A program made the translations under genes and the position numbers. A stretch of DNA of 7,500 nucleotides from Flavobacteriaceae bacterium (GTDB taxonomy: Bacteria; Bacteroidota; Bacteroidia; Flavobacteriales; Flavobacteriaceae): the NCBI GenBank assembly GCA_023254815.1, contig JALRKI010000086.1, positions 1 to 7,500 of the forward strand. The letters run 5' to 3'. Under the pieces are notes generated by a model that had not been told where the DNA came from, did no database searches, and was given only the letters and a program-made list of their open reading frames with translations. Position 1 is the stretch's first letter. Each line of letters begins with the position of its first letter. Shown piece by piece: positions 1-7,500 of the stretch.

Positions 1-2405
1 TTTATGACCTTAAATCGCCATTCTACTGAATCTTGGTTGAGAGAGACGATATAAAGACCTTTGGCAAATGGTTCAAGAGAGGTTTGAAAATCACCTGAAA
101 GTAGAGAAGAATGATAGACTACCTCGCCCAAGACATTAGAAATTTGTATTCGATAATTTTTCAACGCTGTTTGAAGGTATAATTTTCCGGAAGTTGGGTT
201 GGGATACAGTATAGAATTTGTCAAATGAAACTCCTCATTATCGAGATTTTGACCAATGACAGAAACAATTAGGTCGTCAAAATAAAATCCATCTAATTCT
301 ACTCCTCCATCAGAATGAAGCGTGAATCTCAATAAAACTTCTTGGCCCAAATAGTCATTCAATGAAATGGATTCTTTAACCCATTCTGACTGCGTTCCTT
401 CATAAATTGGCTCGCCTTCAGCTCCAGACTGATTGGCTTCTCCTGTTCTGGTATATTTGCCGCATTGCGGGATCCAGGAAGAACCACCGTTATTAGACAC
501 TTCAAATTGGACATAATCAAACCCAGATTCGATTTCCCATTTTGCCATAAAAGTAACCCTCGCATCTATTATTCCAGAGGACAAGTTGATGGGATTGCTC
601 AGTTGAATGGAACTGTTGGAGTTTGGAGCATAGTTACCATTGGGTGAATCTGTGATCGAGGTACTTGCCGAGACGTAATCTGTGGTAGTTGTACCCCAAG
701 AAGTAGAGCTCCAATTGCTCGAAATGGTGTCAGCGGGGTCTTCAATTAAGCTAAAGGTTGAGCCATAAATTTTTGAAACTCGAGTTCTCGTTTCGAAAAG
801 CCCATTATCTAAAACAAAATCAAAAATTATCTGATCTCCCAAGTTAATACCCGAATTGAGCTGTAGTGAAATATCTCCAAAAACACTTTCTCCAAGAGTC
901 AAATTGCTGAAGGAGTCGCTTGTTCCAACTGTGGAAATGTTACCGCTTATTGGTTCTAATGAAACAGTAAAACTACCTCCATCAGAAAGACCTAATCGTT
1001 TGAGTTCATAACTTATTGAGGGGTTTGTAGTGTCGATATTTCCTTCAGACAGATCTGTTATCACGCCAAAATTGTGAACCAACCTTAAAGCATTAAAGTT
1101 GGTGTCGGCCATACCTTGACAAATACCTACGATATCGCTCGAATTGGGCCAGAATGACGGACCTATTTCTGGCGTCATTGCAAAAACTTTATCTCGTGTA
1201 CTTCCATCTTCTGTTTGAAGCATGCCATACATGAAATCATCACTGTCTCCTGCCGCTGGATATAATTCCGATGAAATTTTGTTATCAAACCCATTTTGTG
1301 CGACCATAATACTAGTAATTTCTTGGTAAATGTCGTTGTCAGGGGTAGGGACGTTGTCTGCGTATCCGTAAGGAAACAATAACAAGTCTCCAAAGGTATG
1401 CGAATTCAAAGCCATTTTGAAATTATGCGTTTCTACAAAATACCTGATGGCTTGGTTTTCTGGTTCAGAAAATGGACCTGTCCCAGCATAGGTATCTCCT
1501 TCGATTTGCTCAGATGTTCCAACTGTATTCCAAACCTCATTACCTTCGGGAGTGATAAAGGAATAATTTCTGTTATTATCTACTCCATATGTTCCACGAC
1601 GATTTTTTCGCCACATCCCTCCACCAGAAGGATTTGTTGTCTCGTTATAGATATAACCATCTGGATTGACACAAGGAACAAAATATATCTCAGTATTGTC
1701 AACTAAATTTTTGATTTCGTCGTTTGTGCTATAATTTTCAAGAAGGTACCACATGAAGAAAATAAGTTGCTGTAACGAAGCTGGTTCTCTCGCATGATGA
1801 ATGGCATCAAATAAAATTTGAGTCTCGCTCTCGTTGGTGTTCGGATTGTCTGATATTTTCACCCATTGTAAAAAAAGACCACCTTCAGTTTGATATAACG
1901 TTGGAGAACTTGGATTACTCAAATCTGCACGAGCACTTATCAAATCGGGGTATTGGGCGTGCATATCATCTAGCTCCTGAAGCATTTCCGCGTAAGTGTA
2001 GAAACCCCCAAAATCAGATCCATTTTTGATGTCGTAATTTACAGGTGTTTCATAAATATTGTTGTAACCAGTCTCACATTGGCTATTGCGGGAGGCCGAT
2101 TTATCCACATCGGGGGTTAATCCTTTATTACGACGAACATAATAATCACTGACGTTCGGAATAATAATTTCAACTTTTAAGCCTAATTGTTTTGCTACGT
2201 TGATCTCAAAATCTGAAAAATCAGATTCTACAAAAACATTTTTTTTTGATTTGACATGGTCTAAAGGTATTCCGGCTTCACTCATTCTTTGAAGATCATC
2301 TGGGCTACTGTAAAAAATCTTCGCCCGATGATGATTTTGAGTCTGACTAAAGGTGCTAATTGAACAGAGACACAGTAAACAAATAACAATAAGTAAAGGT
2401 TTCAT
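1..2405 (-). CDS. Secreted M14-family zinc carboxypeptidase with a T9SS C-terminal sorting domain (3' end cut by window edge)
   Basis: Reading from ATG at 2405 the frame stays open for 801 codons to base 1, so the stop lies outside the window. Residues 1-20 form a signal peptide (MKPLLIVICLLCLCSISTFS), followed by a probable prodomain to about 120 with the segment GIPLDHV and an aromatic YYVRRN stretch. The M14 catalytic domain spans roughly 125-445. Its zinc ligands are H204 and E207 (HHARE) and H336 (NSHTFG). R279 in NNRNY and Y382 in LYPAAGDSDD fit the substrate-binding Arg and Tyr, and E413 in TPEIG fits the catalytic Glu, so the active site looks intact. A beta-rich segment (about 450-550) and a MAM/jelly-roll-like domain (about 560-716, ending GFYFDDL) follow. 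From YPNPTSG at 734 to the edge is a type A Por sorting domain, which usually ends at about this point, so few codons are missing. By family it removes C-terminal residues from peptides. Export by Sec and then T9SS to the surface or medium is inferred. Exact specificity cannot be read. Confidence 0.93.
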   Translation of the reverse strand, partial: MKPLLIVICLLCLCSISTFSQTQNHHRAKIFYSSPDDLQRMSEAGIPLDHVKSKKNVFVESDFSDFEINVAKQLGLKVEIIIPNVSDYYVRRNKGLTPDVDKSASRNSQCETGYNNIYETPVNYDIKNGSDFGGFYTYAEMLQELDDMHAQYPDLISARADLSNPSSPTLYQTEGGLFLQWVKISDNPNTNESETQILFDAIHHAREPASLQQLIFFMWYLLENYSTNDEIKNLVDNTEIYFVPCVNPDGYIYNETTNPSGGGMWRKNRRGTYGVDNNRNYSFITPEGNEVWNTVGTSEQIEGDTYAGTGPFSEPENQAIRYFVETHNFKMALNSHTFGDLLLFPYGYADNVPTPDNDIYQEITSIMVAQNGFDNKISSELYPAAGDSDDFMYGMLQTEDGSTRDKVFAMTPEIGPSFWPNSSDIVGICQGMADTNFNALRLVHNFGVITDLSEGNIDTTNPSISYELKRLGLSDGGSFTVSLEPISGNISTVGTSDSFSNLTLGESVFGDISLQLNSGINLGDQIIFDFVLDNGLFETRTRVSKIYGSTFSLIEDPADTISSNWSSTSWGTTTTDYVSASTSITDSPNGNYAPNSNSSIQLSNPINLSSGIIDARVTFMAKWEIESGFDYVQFEVSNNGGSSWIPQCGKYTRTGEANQSGAEGEPIYEGTQSEWVKESISLNDYLGQEVLLRFTLHSDGGVELDGFYFDDLIVSVIGQNLDNEEFHLTNSILYPNPTSGKLYLQTALKNYRIQISNVLGEVVYHSSLLSGDFQTSLEPFAKGLYIVSLNQDSVEWRFKVI
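205..213 (-). other. Linker to the T9SS sorting tail of the M14 peptidase (start of type A CTD)
   Basis: This marks where the sorting tail begins within the peptidase. YPNP at residues 734-737 is the opening motif of type A Por C-terminal domains. After it come the further family landmarks: a strand with IQISNVLGEVVY and the closing GLYIVSL block near residue 785, then a basic end (WRFKVIK). In this family the tail directs passage through the type IX secretion pore and is normally removed, with the protein released or attached to A-type lipopolysaccharide. Which fate applies here is not visible. Confidence 0.8.
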
Positions 2406-2447
2406 CGGGTATAATGTAGTTATTAATTTTTCCTATTGTATCAATTA
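2406..2447 (-). other. Short AT-rich gap between purL and the M14 peptidase
   Basis: The 42 bases hold no hairpin followed by a T-run, so I see no terminator for purL; purL itself ends in two consecutive in-frame TAA codons (2450-2448 and 2447-2445). Read on the minus strand there is a TTG at 2444-2442 and, after 23 bases, TACATTAT at 2418-2411, a poor match to the Bacteroidota -33/-7 pair. There is no Shine-Dalgarno-like purine tract at normal spacing before the peptidase ATG, which is common in this phylum. Either read-through from purL or a weak own promoter would fit. Confidence 0.4.
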
Positions 2448-5400
2448 TTATACCATGTGATGGGAATTCTTCAACACCCAATTCCTGGCGTTAACAAAGG
2501 CTTCCAGCCATGGACTGACAGCATCAGATCGCTCAGGGTAATAGGCCCAATTCCATGGAAAAATTGATCGCTCAATATGTGGCATAGTTACTAGGTGCCT
2601 GCCGGTACGATCACAAAGCATGGCTGCATTATAGTCAGATCCGTTGGGATTCGCAGGGTACGAATTATAGCCGTATTTTGCAACAACCCTGTAGTGATTT
2701 TCTGGTAAAGGCAAATCGAATTTTCCTTCGCCATGACTTACCCAAATTCCTAAAGTTGAACCTGCTAAAGATCCCAACATGACTGAGGAATTAGGCTCAA
2801 TTTTTACCGATGTAAATGTACTCTCATGTTTTTTTGACAGATTGTGAGACATTTTTCCTGGCTGCGCTAAATCGGAATTGATCAAATTGAGTTCCATGAA
2901 TAATTGACAACCATTGCAAATTCCTATCGACAAGGTATCTGGGCGATTGAAAAATTTTGCCAAAGATTCTCGTGCTTTGTCGTTATATCTGAAGGCTCCA
3001 GCCCAACCTTTGGCCGAACCAAGAACGTCGGAATTAGAAAATCCGCCCACAGCCCCAAGAAATGAGATATTTTCGAGATTTTCTCGACCTGAAATGAGGT
3101 CAGTCATGTGTATGTCTTTTACTTCAAACCCAGCTAAATATAGGGCGTGAGCCATTTCTCGATCACTGTTACTGCCTTTTTCTCTCAAAATACCAGCCAG
3201 AGGACGATGGGCACGTTGTTTTTCGGGTAATCGACCTTCAAAGTCTTTCGGAAATTGAAAGGAAAGGGGTTGACTTTTAAAGTTGTCAAGTCTTACTTTA
3301 GCCAAACCATTCGCAGTTTGGACCTTATCCATTTCATAGGATGTTTGGAACCAAACATCTCTCAATTCCGAAACAGATAAAGTGATTCGATCTTGTTTGT
3401 TGAAAATGGAAAGGGTATTAGAAGCAGTAACATGGCCAATTTGAATGGCCTCTGGAATCAATTTTTTGATGACTAACTCACAGTCTTTAGTAGCTGCTTG
3501 AAAAACAATAGATACGTTTTCTGCAAATAACAACTTGGTTGAATCTGATTCTCCTAGTTCAGACAGATCTAAATTGGCACCCAGTTGAACGTCTGCAAAA
3601 CACATTTCTAGAAAGGTAGTAATTAAACCACCCGATCCTACGTCATGACCGGCAGCAAGATGGCCGCTTTTTATGAGGCTTTGAATCTGATCAAATTTAA
3701 ATTTAAAGAAGGACCAATCTTTTATGGTGGGGGTAGCATTTCCAATTTTGTTTAAGGATTGCCCAAATGAACTGCCTCCCAGTTCATAGTCGCACTGCGA
3801 TAAGTTGAGGTAGAAAATTGCCCCAGCATTTTTTTTCAAAACAGGTGAAACGGTCTTTCTAATGTCGGAACAATGCGCAGTCGCAGAAATTATCACTGTC
3901 CCTGGAGCAATGACATCTCTGTCGTTGTACTTCTGCTTCATTGAAAGTGAATCTTTACCTGTAGGCACGTTGATTCCTAAAGCGATTGAAAAATCGGATA
4001 CGGCTTGTACAGCTTGATACAACCGAGCGTCTTCGCCAGGATTGTTACATGGCCACATCCAATTGGCCGACAACGAAACACCTGACAAGCCATGTTCAAG
4101 CGGCGCCCAAATAATGTTGGACAAGGCTTCTCCAATACTATTCAAACTGCCAGCAATTGGATCGATGAGTCCCGAAATTGGAGAGTGACCAATTGAGGTT
4201 GCAACACCTTGGTTACTGGTAAAATCCAATGCCATTACCCCACAGTTGTTCAACGGAAGTTGCAACGGTCCAGTGCATTGTTGCGTGGCTACTCGACCAC
4301 CTACACAGCGATCAACCTTATTGGTTAACCAATCTTTACAGGCGACTGCTTCAAGACTTAACACTGATTTTAAATGGGATTGAAAGTCTTCTAGTTGGTA
4401 TTCGATTGACTCGAATTTAGTCACAACAGTTTGGTCTGTCATGATGGTTTTTGGAGAACTTCCAAACATGTCATCCAATTCTAGTGACATGGGTTTTTCT
4501 CCTGTTGACTCAGAATAGAACTCAAATCGGCGATCGCCGGTAACTTCTCCAACAACATACATGGGAGCCCTTTCACGATCAGCTATAGCTTTGAGTCTTG
4601 GAACAAAGGATTTTGGGATGATAAGACCCATACGTTCTTGTGATTCATTGCCAATAATTTCTTTGAATGACAAGGTAGGGTCACCAACAGGAAGCAGATC
4701 AATATTAATTTTTCCACCAGAATTTTCCACCAGTTCTGACAAGCAATTCAAATGGCCTCCTGCGCCGTGATCATGTATGGATATAATAGGATTATCAGTG
4801 CTTTCAACCATCGCTCGTATAGTGTCAGCAACGCGCTTCTGCATTTCGGGATTGGATCTTTGAACGGCATTCAATTCTATTCCAGATGCATAGACACCAG
4901 TATCGGTGCTCGATACGGCCGCTCCGCCCATTCCGATGCGATAATTATCTCCGCCGAGAACAACAATTACGTCACCAGCCTTTGGTTCTTTTTTATTGGC
5001 GTACTCAGCCTTGCCATACCCCACACCTCCTGCCAACATAACTACCTTGTCAAATCCTAGGGTGGTTTGATTTTCCTCGTGTTCAAAGGTCAATAGCGAT
5101 CCAGCTATGAGTGGTTGGCCAAATTTATTGCCGAAATCGGAAGCACCATTACTTGCTTTAACCAGTATGTCCATTGGTGTTTGGTAACGCCACTGACGCG
5201 CTGAAATTTTTTGTTCCCAAGGCCGATTAGCGGAACGAGAATAGGGTGTCATGTAAACGGCTGTTCCAGCAAGCGGGAGCGATCCAATGCCACCCGCAAG
5301 CCTGTCTCTTATTTCCCCTCCTGAACCAGTAGCCGCACCATTAAAGGGTTCTACAGTAGTAGGAAAATTGTGTGTTTCTGCTTTGAGAGAAATGACAGAA

Positions 5401-6113
5401 TTAAATGTTGATTCTTGATACCAATCGGGTTGGTGTGAAGTTTTTGGCGCAAATTGGGTTAGAGCTGGTCCTTTGACAAAGGCGACATTATCCTTATAGG
5501 CCGAAACGATTTGATTGGGATTAAATTTTGAAGTCTTTTTAATCAGTTTAAAAAGAGACTCAGGCATTTCTTGACCGTCAATAACGAAAGTACCATTGAA
5601 GATTTTATGACGACAATGCTCACTGTTAACTTGAGAAAAACCAAAAACTTCAGCATCGGTCAAAGGTCTTTCTAACTGGTTGGACAATCGCTCCAGATAG
5701 CCGACTTCTTCCGGGCTTAGCGCCAAACCTTCTTTCTCATTGTAGCCTTTGATATCGCTAATTTCTAGAATTGGATCGGGCTGTTTATTGATGTCAAAAA
5801 TGGTTTGATCTAAAACAGTATAATTTTGAAAAAGCATGGGGTCAAAAGATGACATGCTTTGAGAAGGTTCAAAACACTCAATTCGAATTATACCACTAAT
5901 TCCCATGTTTTGAGATATTTCAACTGCATTGGTGCTCCATGGGGTAACCATTGCTGCCCGAGGCCCCACGAAAGTGGCATGAATACTAGATCCATTGAGG
6001 GCGGGTACATTGCCAAATAACCATTCAAATTTTGGGATATCGGAAGTCTTAAGTGGGACTTTAGTTTGAACTGCGTAAATCTTTGAAGTTAAGCTTCCGA
6101 AAAAATGAATCAT
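2448..6113 (-). CDS. purL: Phosphoribosylformylglycinamidine synthase (FGAM synthase, FGAR amidotransferase), large single-chain form
   Basis: PurL catalyses the fourth step of de novo purine synthesis in the cytoplasm, turning FGAR, ATP and glutamine into FGAM, ADP, phosphate and glutamate. The 1221-residue chain has the full large-type layout: a PurS-like N-terminal domain (about 1-140), a linker, two AIRS-like synthase halves, and a C-terminal class I glutaminase (about 967-1221). Visible motifs are NSEHCRHKIF at 163-172, KAETHNFPTT from 244, GGDNYRIGMGG around D389, PTGKDSLSM around D721 and AGHDVGSGG around D824. The glutaminase triad is C1066 in GICNGC plus H1179 and E1181 in PHIERSIFPWNW, all present. 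The length is slightly below the roughly 1295 residues of the enterobacterial enzyme. I chose the ATG at 6113 because relatives in the phylum begin MIHFFG; an in-frame TTG at 6146 would add 11 residues with no family counterpart. No other pur genes are in view. Confidence 0.98.
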   Translation of the reverse strand: MIHFFGSLTSKIYAVQTKVPLKTSDIPKFEWLFGNVPALNGSSIHATFVGPRAAMVTPWSTNAVEISQNMGISGIIRIECFEPSQSMSSFDPMLFQNYTVLDQTIFDINKQPDPILEISDIKGYNEKEGLALSPEEVGYLERLSNQLERPLTDAEVFGFSQVNSEHCRHKIFNGTFVIDGQEMPESLFKLIKKTSKFNPNQIVSAYKDNVAFVKGPALTQFAPKTSHQPDWYQESTFNSVISLKAETHNFPTTVEPFNGAATGSGGEIRDRLAGGIGSLPLAGTAVYMTPYSRSANRPWEQKISARQWRYQTPMDILVKASNGASDFGNKFGQPLIAGSLLTFEHEENQTTLGFDKVVMLAGGVGYGKAEYANKKEPKAGDVIVVLGGDNYRIGMGGAAVSSTDTGVYASGIELNAVQRSNPEMQKRVADTIRAMVESTDNPIISIHDHGAGGHLNCLSELVENSGGKINIDLLPVGDPTLSFKEIIGNESQERMGLIIPKSFVPRLKAIADRERAPMYVVGEVTGDRRFEFYSESTGEKPMSLELDDMFGSSPKTIMTDQTVVTKFESIEYQLEDFQSHLKSVLSLEAVACKDWLTNKVDRCVGGRVATQQCTGPLQLPLNNCGVMALDFTSNQGVATSIGHSPISGLIDPIAGSLNSIGEALSNIIWAPLEHGLSGVSLSANWMWPCNNPGEDARLYQAVQAVSDFSIALGINVPTGKDSLSMKQKYNDRDVIAPGTVIISATAHCSDIRKTVSPVLKKNAGAIFYLNLSQCDYELGGSSFGQSLNKIGNATPTIKDWSFFKFKFDQIQSLIKSGHLAAGHDVGSGGLITTFLEMCFADVQLGANLDLSELGESDSTKLLFAENVSIVFQAATKDCELVIKKLIPEAIQIGHVTASNTLSIFNKQDRITLSVSELRDVWFQTSYEMDKVQTANGLAKVRLDNFKSQPLSFQFPKDFEGRLPEKQRAHRPLAGILREKGSNSDREMAHALYLAGFEVKDIHMTDLISGRENLENISFLGAVGGFSNSDVLGSAKGWAGAFRYNDKARESLAKFFNRPDTLSIGICNGCQLFMELNLINSDLAQPGKMSHNLSKKHESTFTSVKIEPNSSVMLGSLAGSTLGIWVSHGEGKFDLPLPENHYRVVAKYGYNSYPANPNGSDYNAAMLCDRTGRHLVTMPHIERSIFPWNWAYYPERSDAVSPWLEAFVNARNWVLKNSHHMV

Positions 6114-6210
6114 ACAAACTGATTTGAAGCCATAAAAATAATCCAATTCGACTGGCTGAAAGTGTGATTTTAACCAATCTTATTCACGGTTTTTGAACAG
6201 ATTTAAAGAA
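6114..6210. other. 97-base gap between the RNA methyltransferase and purL
   Basis: Apart from the candidate purL promoter, I see nothing definite here. No GC-rich hairpin with a T-run follows the methyltransferase stop, so read-through into purL is possible. There is no recognisable purine riboswitch: the gap is too short and lacks the paired stems expected of one. An AGCCA/TGGCT inverted pair (6128-6132 and 6154-6158) has a five-base stem and a 21-base loop, too weak to count. Confidence 0.5.
6133..6161 (-). promoter_or_regulatory. Candidate promoter for purL (Bacteroidota -33/-7 type)
   Basis: On the minus strand TTTC (6161-6158) is followed after 17 bases by TATTTTTA (6140-6133). The Bacteroidota consensus is TTTG, about 17-23 bases, then TAnnTTTG, so each element misses by one base. 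The box ends 19 bases before the ATG at 6113, leaving a short leader. If real, it also excludes the alternative TTG start at 6146, which would lie upstream of transcription start. AT-rich DNA gives such matches by chance, hence the modest confidence. Confidence 0.33.
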
Positions 6211-7425
6211 TTATGCTTTTCGCTTCAGTTGAGCCATGTAAAATCCGTCGTAACCGCTTTTGTAGGCGAAGAGTGATTGTTCTTTTTGAAGTTCAAAATT
6301 TTGACCTAGTTCACTTGATAAAAATTTCTGAACTTGATTTTGATTCTCTGAAGGCAAAACAGAACAAGTCGAATATACCATTAACCCACCTGGCTTAAGC
6401 ATTCTAGAATAGCCCATCAAAATTTCTTGTTGGGTTTTTTTGATGTTAGCTACAAATTCAGGAGAAAGTTTCCATTTAGCATCGGGATTACGTTTTAGAA
6501 CGCCAATTCCAGAACATGGGGCGTCTAAAAGTAATCTGTCCGCACTTTCTTTCAATTTTTTTAGCACCTTAGTAGAATCGATGATACGAGTCTCAATGTT
6601 GTGAGCTCCATTTCTTTTGGCTCTATTTTTGAGTTGGTTTAGCTTACTTTTATATAAATCCAAAGCCAAGATTTGCCCTTTATTTTCCATATTACAGGCG
6701 AGGTGCAAAGTCTTGCCTCCTGCACCTGCACAGGCATCTATCACTCTCATTCCTGGTTCAACCTCCAAATAATCAGCGACTAGCTGAGAAGAAGCATCTT
6801 GTACTTCGAACCAACCATCCTTAAAGGCCTCGGTTTGAAAAACGTTAGCTCTTTCAATCAATTCTAAAGCATGTGGATATAACTCTAATTCGATAGACTC
6901 AATACCTTCGCTTTCTAATTTGAGTTTTAGATCCTGGCGGCTTGTTTTTAACGTATTCGTTCTTAAGATTACCTTAGCTTTTTGATTTTGGGCTTCGAGT
7001 TCTTTTTCCCAAACTTTGATGCCCAATTCTGAGGCTCCCATTTCATCCAACCAATCTGGAACGGACTGAATGATAGCGCGTTGTTTTGAATATTCGTCAA
7101 ACCTACCTTTAATCCGTCGAGTAGGGGTATCAACAAACTGCGGCCATTCGGGAAGCTTAATTCCTTTTAGAACAAGCCAAACTGACAGGAGACGCCAAAT
7201 GTTCTCTCTAGTGAAAGGCATGTTCACCTCTGCGATTGAGGCGTAGAGCCTTTGCCAACGAACGATATCATAGATTGTTTCTGCAATAAATTTACGATCA
7301 GCACTGCCCCAGCGTTTGTCCCGCTTTAGCATTTGATACACCACCTTGTCGGCGTATTGGTTTTCTAAAAATATATGGTAGATGCCCTCCACAACGGCAA
7401 GGCAAAGGTTTCTATGTAGTCGCAT
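6211..7425 (-). CDS. RsmB/NOP (NOL1/NOP2/Sun) family SAM-dependent RNA 5-methylcytosine methyltransferase
   Basis: Enzymes of this family transfer a methyl group from S-adenosylmethionine to C5 of a cytosine in RNA; in bacteria the usual target is 16S rRNA. The 404-residue chain has an all-alpha, NusB-like N-terminal part (about 1-135, MRLHRNL to the KGIKLPEW region), an RNA-binding linker starting with ILRTNTLK (R155), and a Rossmann catalytic domain from about 205. Family motifs are QDASSQ at 209-214, the SAM loop DACAGAGGKT from D230, motif IV DAPCSG with C304, and motif VI YSTCS with C354. C354 is the expected nucleophile and C304 the residue that assists enzyme release, so it should be active. 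The E. coli RsmB is 429 residues with a similar layout, but the exact rRNA position cannot be told from sequence, so no symbol is given. The ATG at 7425 is preferred; an in-frame GTG at 7449 would add eight residues ahead of the conserved MRLHRN beginning. Confidence 0.94.
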   Translation of the reverse strand: MRLHRNLCLAVVEGIYHIFLENQYADKVVYQMLKRDKRWGSADRKFIAETIYDIVRWQRLYASIAEVNMPFTRENIWRLLSVWLVLKGIKLPEWPQFVDTPTRRIKGRFDEYSKQRAIIQSVPDWLDEMGASELGIKVWEKELEAQNQKAKVILRTNTLKTSRQDLKLKLESEGIESIELELYPHALELIERANVFQTEAFKDGWFEVQDASSQLVADYLEVEPGMRVIDACAGAGGKTLHLACNMENKGQILALDLYKSKLNQLKNRAKRNGAHNIETRIIDSTKVLKKLKESADRLLLDAPCSGIGVLKRNPDAKWKLSPEFVANIKKTQQEILMGYSRMLKPGGLMVYSTCSVLPSENQNQVQKFLSSELGQNFELQKEQSLFAYKSGYDGFYMAQLKRKA

Positions 7426-7430
7426 TGCGG

Positions 7431-7459
7431 CAAAAATACTGTAATTCACCGACTTAAAA
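7431..7459 (-). promoter_or_regulatory. Candidate promoter for the RNA methyltransferase, with a perfect -7 box
   Basis: Minus-strand TATTTTTG (7438-7431) matches the Bacteroidota -7 consensus TAnnTTTG at every defined base. TTTT (7459-7456), 17 bases upstream, is a 3-of-4 match to the -33 TTTG, the same spacing as in the purL candidate. It lies just past the terminator, where a new promoter is needed. The box ends five bases before the ATG at 7425, so the message would have almost no leader. Confidence 0.42.
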
Positions 7460-7461
7460 TG

Positions 7462-7492
7462 AAAAAGGGCACTTATTTTGTGCCCTTCTTTT
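7462..7492 (-). terminator. Rho-independent terminator, potentially bidirectional
   Basis: An eight-base-pair stem AAGGGCAC/GTGCCCTT (7465-7472 with 7480-7487) closes a seven-base AT loop (7473-7479). Read on the minus strand it is preceded by an A-rich run and followed by TTTTT (7466-7462, two bases shared with the stem); on the plus strand it is followed by CTTTT. As all genes here run on the minus strand, it most likely ends a minus-strand gene beyond the right edge. TAG (7499-7497) and TAA (7493-7491) on that strand could be that gene's stop, but its frame cannot be seen. Confidence 0.8.
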
Positions 7493-7500
7493 AAACCTAA

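Noticed and set aside
359..565. Second minus-strand reading frame within the peptidase gene
   Set aside because: It overlaps the accessory domain in another frame, and the peptidase frame continues unbroken through this stretch with coherent domain sequence, so there is no frameshift to explain.
1398..1706. Open frame of about 100 codons on the plus strand inside the peptidase gene
   Set aside because: It lies wholly antisense to the M14 catalytic domain, whose motifs are certain, and its product shows no recognisable family or domain pattern.
4752..5060. Open frame of about 100 codons on the plus strand inside purL
   Set aside because: It is antisense to the conserved GGDNYRIGMGG region of PurL; the open frame is a by-product of the codon use of the real gene.
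2448..6113. Possible damage in PurL because it is shorter than the enterobacterial enzyme
   Set aside because: All synthase and glutaminase motifs are present in order, and lengths near 1220 are normal for the phylum.
6114..6210. Possible purine riboswitch ahead of purL
   Set aside because: Purine genes are sometimes riboswitch-controlled, but this gap shows only a five-base inverted pair and no conserved aptamer core, and the likely leader is under 30 bases.
6213..6398. Plus-strand open frame over the 3' end of the RNA methyltransferase
   Set aside because: It is antisense to the catalytic YSTCS region and has no family features of its own.

Overview
The window holds three genes, all on the minus strand, so transcription runs from right to left. 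It looks like a chromosomal segment of a Bacteroidota member, probably a Flavobacteriia- or Saprospiria-like lineage. Three things point there: a secreted protease ends in a type-IX-secretion (Por) sorting domain of the YPNP type; PurL is the large single-chain form and begins with MIHFFG; and AT-rich strings resembling the Bacteroidota -7 box (TAnnTTTG) sit just before the genes. The DNA is moderately AT-rich, and I see no mobile element, tRNA, rRNA or CRISPR array.

Right to left: a hairpin terminator (7462-7492) appears to end a minus-strand gene lying beyond the window. Directly after it comes an RsmB/NOP-family RNA m5C methyltransferase (7425-6211) with a TATTTTTG box a few bases before its likely ATG. 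A 97-base gap without a convincing terminator leads to purL (6113-2448), encoding the complete FGAM synthase of de novo purine synthesis. Only 42 bases further on starts a secreted zinc carboxypeptidase of family M14 (2405 to beyond base 1), whose last few codons are cut by the left edge of the window.

The three products work in different places: rRNA modification and purine synthesis in the cytoplasm, and peptide digestion at the cell surface or outside. No shared pathway is evident. Synteny here is best read as ordinary housekeeping gene order with possible read-through, not as a dedicated system. The most useful corrections are the start codons: purL and the methyltransferase can each be extended upstream through a non-ATG codon (TTG and GTG), but family comparison and promoter placement favour the internal ATGs. 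I found no evidence for a previously undescribed system.
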